From positions 1 through 8,246 of the forward strand of contig JAFDBU010000076.1 of NCBI GenBank assembly GCA_019313095.1: 8,246 bases of DNA, read 5' to 3'. The notes under the pieces were generated by a model that was not told the origin of the DNA, searched no databases, and saw nothing but the letters and a program-made list of their open reading frames with translations. This DNA comes from Deltaproteobacteria bacterium. GTDB lineage: Bacteria > Desulfobacterota > Desulfobulbia > Desulfobulbales > BM004. The translations under genes were made by a program, and so were the position numbers. This document shows positions 5,558 through 8,246 of the stretch, piece by piece (position 1 is the first letter of the stretch; the number at the start of each line of letters is the position of its first letter).

Positions 5558-7910
5558 AAGTGGTCAGTATCCTGTAGATTTCAGGCAGCCGTATCGGCAG
5601 TTTACGTACCTCATCCACAAAGATATAATTTACCTCGCCGTACATGTGTCCTATGTAGTCGTGGGCCTTTTTGTCAATGGTAATACAAAAGGGATGGATA
5701 CCGGCGGCCTTGGCCTCGATCAGGGCATGACGGGTGTCCTCAATGGCGTACTCTCCCTTGTAATCATCATAATCCTCAGGCTTACCGTCTGAAAGCGTTA
5801 CAATCAGTTTCACCTTTGCGTCGACATCCAGCAGCAGTTTGACGGCATGGCGCAGCGGCGGGCCCATGCGGGTATACTCTTGCGGCACGATAGCTGCTAT
5901 TCGCTCCTTTACCTTTTGATTGTAGGGTTCAGCAAAATTTTTTATCTGATAAAAATCCGAACGCAGCCGGCGCATGCCTGAAAAGCCATAGATGGCAAAA
6001 CAGTCGCCGAGCACGTGCAGGGCCTCACCCATGAGAATGAGCGATTCCTTCAAGGCCTGGTTGATCCAGCCCTCGGTGGATGAAGACATGTCCACCAGAA
6101 AAAGGACTCCGATATCCCTTTCATCCCGCTGTAAACGGACGAACAGGCGCTCGGACGGCGGCTTGCCGGCCCTTGTGTCTGCAATGGATTCGATCAGGGC
6201 ATCGAGATCAATATCATCGCCATCCCGTTGACGTTTTAAAAAACGTTCTTTGCTGCGCAGCATCTCAAACTGCTTTTTGAGCTGACGCAGCTGCCACTGG
6301 TACTTTTCCAACGTGGTATCAATAAATGTAGCCTTGACCGGCTGCAGTTTTTTTTCAAGCAGCAGGCACCAGTCCTTCCTGAAGCCATTACGCCTGAAAT
6401 CCCATTCATCGTAAGTAAGTGGGGTGAGCGGGGCGGCAAAACTTTCTCCGGCCGGGCTGGCCGGGGACTGCAGGGCAGGATGACCCTGGCCGGCCAGGCC
6501 TTGCGCTGCTGATATATAATCGGTGGGAAGATGACCTAGGTCGGCAACGATATCTTCCGCAAGATTTCGCAGTGATTCCGGCAGGTCGGCTGCAGGAGCT
6601 TCAAGTGTCAGAAACCGTACTGATTCCTTTTTTTCCTGACGGCTGTCATTTTTTTGTTTTTTGGAGGCAGACAAGAACATGGCTGTACCTTCCTCGCTAG
6701 ATACAGCAGACGGTTTTAGGGATTTTAAACTTTCTTCTTTGGTATTACCTGTATTTCTTCCGGCCGCTTTAAGCATGACCGAGGCCAGCATCTTGACAAA
6801 CTCTTCTTTGGCAGCATTGCGGCGCCGGTGTATCCCCTTCCAGGCTTCAACAGGCTGCAGCCCGCCACCATAATACAGGGGCGGGACCTTTTCATAGCTT
6901 TCCCTGACCTGACAGAGCATGGCGTAGAGAGCCGCTGTCTTGGCAGCAGTGTCCGCTGCAGTATCTGCCTTCCGGCTGAACACTGTAAAAACCTGTTCTG
7001 GTAGAGAACCTGGCTTATTGCCAGATGCTTGTTCCTCTATGCCTGTCATTACATACCGGATCAATCCTTCAATTATTATGGAATGGAGGGGCCAGCGCTC
7101 AGAGGCGCCGCGTGCAGCAGCAAGTTCACAGCGGATGTTGAATGTGTCCCGCCAGAGCCCTGGAAAGGAGGCAGCAAGATGGTGCGATACTCTCAGGGCT
7201 TCTGCAGCTGTGAAAATATCCTCTGCCAGGTCGGGATCAGGAAAAAGGGTAAAGAACCGGTCAAGCCGGATATGGTCAGGAACCGGGCCGGTGCCATATG
7301 TATCAATAAGAGCTTGAATGAGTTCATGATTGGCACTCAGATAAAATTCGTAGGTTTTAAGCAGGAGCAAGCAGAGTTGAAAGGTAATGATCAGCTTATA
7401 GAGCAGAAAGTTGTCCTGCTCCAAGGCACAGAGAGTCAGCTTTTTAGGGATATAAATACATTCGGTATCTGTGTAGATCTGGAGACCTGGGGCCAGGATT
7501 ATCCTGCGCTCAAGTATGGACCGGGCATAAGGCGTGAGAATTTTTTCAGCCTGGTTGAAATTGAGACCGGACTCACCCCTTATACGGCAGAGAAAATTGG
7601 TTTCCACATCTGCCATGAATTGCTGGGCCGCCCGCAAGCCGTTTTTTTCATAAATATCGAGAAAATTTCCTACCCATTGCTTCAGACGGTCAGGGGGCAG
7701 ACAATCCAGGGCGCTTTGTGCTGATCCGAGATAGGAATAGCAGAGGGAGTGGCTCACCGGCCAGATGGCCGGGACCTGAGAGAGGATCAGTTCCTGGAGT
7801 CCTTTTGGTGATTCTGTGATGTTTTCAAGATGCTCTTCAATTTCCCAGCTATTGGGGGGATGTGATGGCACCACCTCAAAAAATTTTGCCTTAAGCTCTG
7901 CAATATTCAT
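5556..7910 (-). CDS. NorD/CbbO-type VWA-domain protein
   Basis: A 784-residue protein from the ATG at 7910; the frame also allows a TTG at 7922 (four more residues). It belongs to the NorD/CbbO group, whose members work with a CbbQ/NorQ AAA+ ring to activate or assemble a target enzyme (nitric oxide reductase, Rubisco or others) in the cytoplasm. The N-terminal ~380 residues are helical and divergent. A low-complexity linker (about 385-500, rich in Ser, Lys, Ala, Pro) follows, then the conserved YDEWDFRR...DWCLLLE block. The C-terminal VWA domain (about 600-784) has a complete metal-ion-dependent adhesion site: DMSSS from Asp607, Thr680 in YTRMGPPLRHA, and Asp708 in TLSDGKPEDYDDYKG. HPFCITIDKKAHDYI and the terminal RLPEIYRILT are also typical. 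GAAG lies six bases before the ATG, and the upstream ATPase stops 12 bases before it, so the two are coupled. At 784 residues it is longer than classical NorD and nearer CbbO. The substrate is not deducible here. Confidence 0.88.
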   Translation of the reverse strand: MNIAELKAKFFEVVPSHPPNSWEIEEHLENITESPKGLQELILSQVPAIWPVSHSLCYSYLGSAQSALDCLPPDRLKQWVGNFLDIYEKNGLRAAQQFMADVETNFLCRIRGESGLNFNQAEKILTPYARSILERRIILAPGLQIYTDTECIYIPKKLTLCALEQDNFLLYKLIITFQLCLLLLKTYEFYLSANHELIQALIDTYGTGPVPDHIRLDRFFTLFPDPDLAEDIFTAAEALRVSHHLAASFPGLWRDTFNIRCELAAARGASERWPLHSIIIEGLIRYVMTGIEEQASGNKPGSLPEQVFTVFSRKADTAADTAAKTAALYAMLCQVRESYEKVPPLYYGGGLQPVEAWKGIHRRRNAAKEEFVKMLASVMLKAAGRNTGNTKEESLKSLKPSAVSSEEGTAMFLSASKKQKNDSRQEKKESVRFLTLEAPAADLPESLRNLAEDIVADLGHLPTDYISAAQGLAGQGHPALQSPASPAGESFAAPLTPLTYDEWDFRRNGFRKDWCLLLEKKLQPVKATFIDTTLEKYQWQLRQLKKQFEMLRSKERFLKRQRDGDDIDLDALIESIADTRAGKPPSERLFVRLQRDERDIGVLFLVDMSSSTEGWINQALKESLILMGEALHVLGDCFAIYGFSGMRRLRSDFYQIKNFAEPYNQKVKERIAAIVPQEYTRMGPPLRHAVKLLLDVDAKVKLIVTLSDGKPEDYDDYKGEYAIEDTRHALIEAKAAGIHPFCITIDKKAHDYIGHMYGEVNYIFVDEVRKLPIRLPEIYRILTT

Positions 7911-7922
7911 AATCAGCTTCAA

Positions 7923-8246
7923 TCAATAGAGGGAGTTGATCATTTGATTTATGGAGGCCAGTAGTTCATGATCGTCTGTCAGGGTCTCGCTGATTGCAGC
8001 ACGGCAGGCACGTCTCGGTTTCATACCGAATTGCATGAGTTTGCCGGCATGGATCAACAGCCTGGTACTTGCACCCTCAGGCAGACCGGCGTCCCGCAGA
8101 TTTCTGGTCATGACTGCCAGACGCACGAGTGACTCAGCGGTTGTCCTCTCAACTCCGGACTCGTGCTGAACAATGTCGGTTTCCAGCTCCGGCTCAGGAT
8201 AGTTGAATTCTATTGAGATAAAGCGCTGTCGGGTAGACTGCTTGAG
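7923..8246 (-). CDS. MoxR-type AAA+ ATPase, CbbQ/NirQ/NorQ family, C-terminal part
   Basis: The last 107 residues before the TGA at 7923-7925; the N-terminal AAA+ core with Walker A and B lies beyond the window edge. Seen are LKQSTRQRFISIEFNYPEPE (start of the visible part, matching the STRQRF segment of the family), then ESLVRLAVMTRNLRDAGLPE, GASTRLLIHAGKLMQFG, and KPRRACRAAISETLTDDHEL. This is the characteristic C-terminal domain of CbbQ/NorQ proteins: EGxSTRLL, PRxAC and LTDD. It would form the ATP-driven ring that works with the VWA protein encoded immediately downstream. Without the N-terminus, and without a nor or cbb operon in view, a specific gene name is not justified. Confidence 0.9.
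   Translation of the reverse strand, partial: LKQSTRQRFISIEFNYPEPELETDIVQHESGVERTTAESLVRLAVMTRNLRDAGLPEGASTRLLIHAGKLMQFGMKPRRACRAAISETLTDDHELLASINQMINSLY

Noticed and set aside
7029..7724. 231-residue open frame on the plus strand opposite the VWA gene.
   Set aside because: It lies wholly antisense to a well-supported coding region, has no recognisable domain, and its composition reflects the complementary codons.

Overview
The window looks like the chromosome of a Gram-negative bacterium with moderate base composition. Two things suggest an anaerobe-type lineage such as the Desulfobacterota (former Deltaproteobacteria): an apparent selenoprotein gene with its own SECIS hairpin, and a NorQ/NorD-type (CbbQ/CbbO-type) ATPase-VWA pair. 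The taxonomic guess is inference only; no rRNA or tRNA gene is visible.

Left part (1-1498, minus strand): shikimate-pathway genes. aroK (shikimate kinase, 920-1456) lies upstream of aroC (chorismate synthase, start at 838, 3' end cut off by the window edge). A good sigma70-type promoter sits inside the apparent N-terminal extension of aroK, which argues that the real start is the ATG at 1456 and that the message is almost leaderless. rmuC (1538-2905, plus) is divergent.

Middle part (2945-5530, plus strand): an OmpR/PhoB-class response regulator overlaps a short two-TM sensor histidine kinase by four bases. Right after the kinase gene are four near-identical half-sites in a strict 11-bp period (4745-4788), the arrangement bound by OmpR/PhoB-class regulators. 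They are placed as an activator site for the next gene, a 69-residue methionine-rich lipoprotein. Next comes the most notable gene, 5231-5530. It encodes an exported 99-residue protein with an in-frame TGA at codon 39. The TGA is the first base-paired triplet of a 51-nt hairpin (5345-5395) with an 8-bp GC-rich apical stem and a GGC loop, as expected for a bacterial SECIS. The residues around the selenocysteine align without gaps to the catalytic region of methionine sulfoxide reductase A, but the substrate-binding segment of MsrA is missing.

Right part (5556-8246, minus strand): a NorD/CbbO-type VWA protein with an intact MIDAS site, preceded by the C-terminal part of its AAA+ partner of the CbbQ/NirQ/NorQ family. 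The genes they serve are not in view.

Working model (inference): the two-component system senses an envelope signal and switches on the Met-rich lipoprotein and perhaps the exported selenoprotein. Together these could form an envelope redox or metal-handling module, in which methionines act as an oxidant sink or soft-metal ligand and a Sec-containing MsrA-like protein acts nearby.
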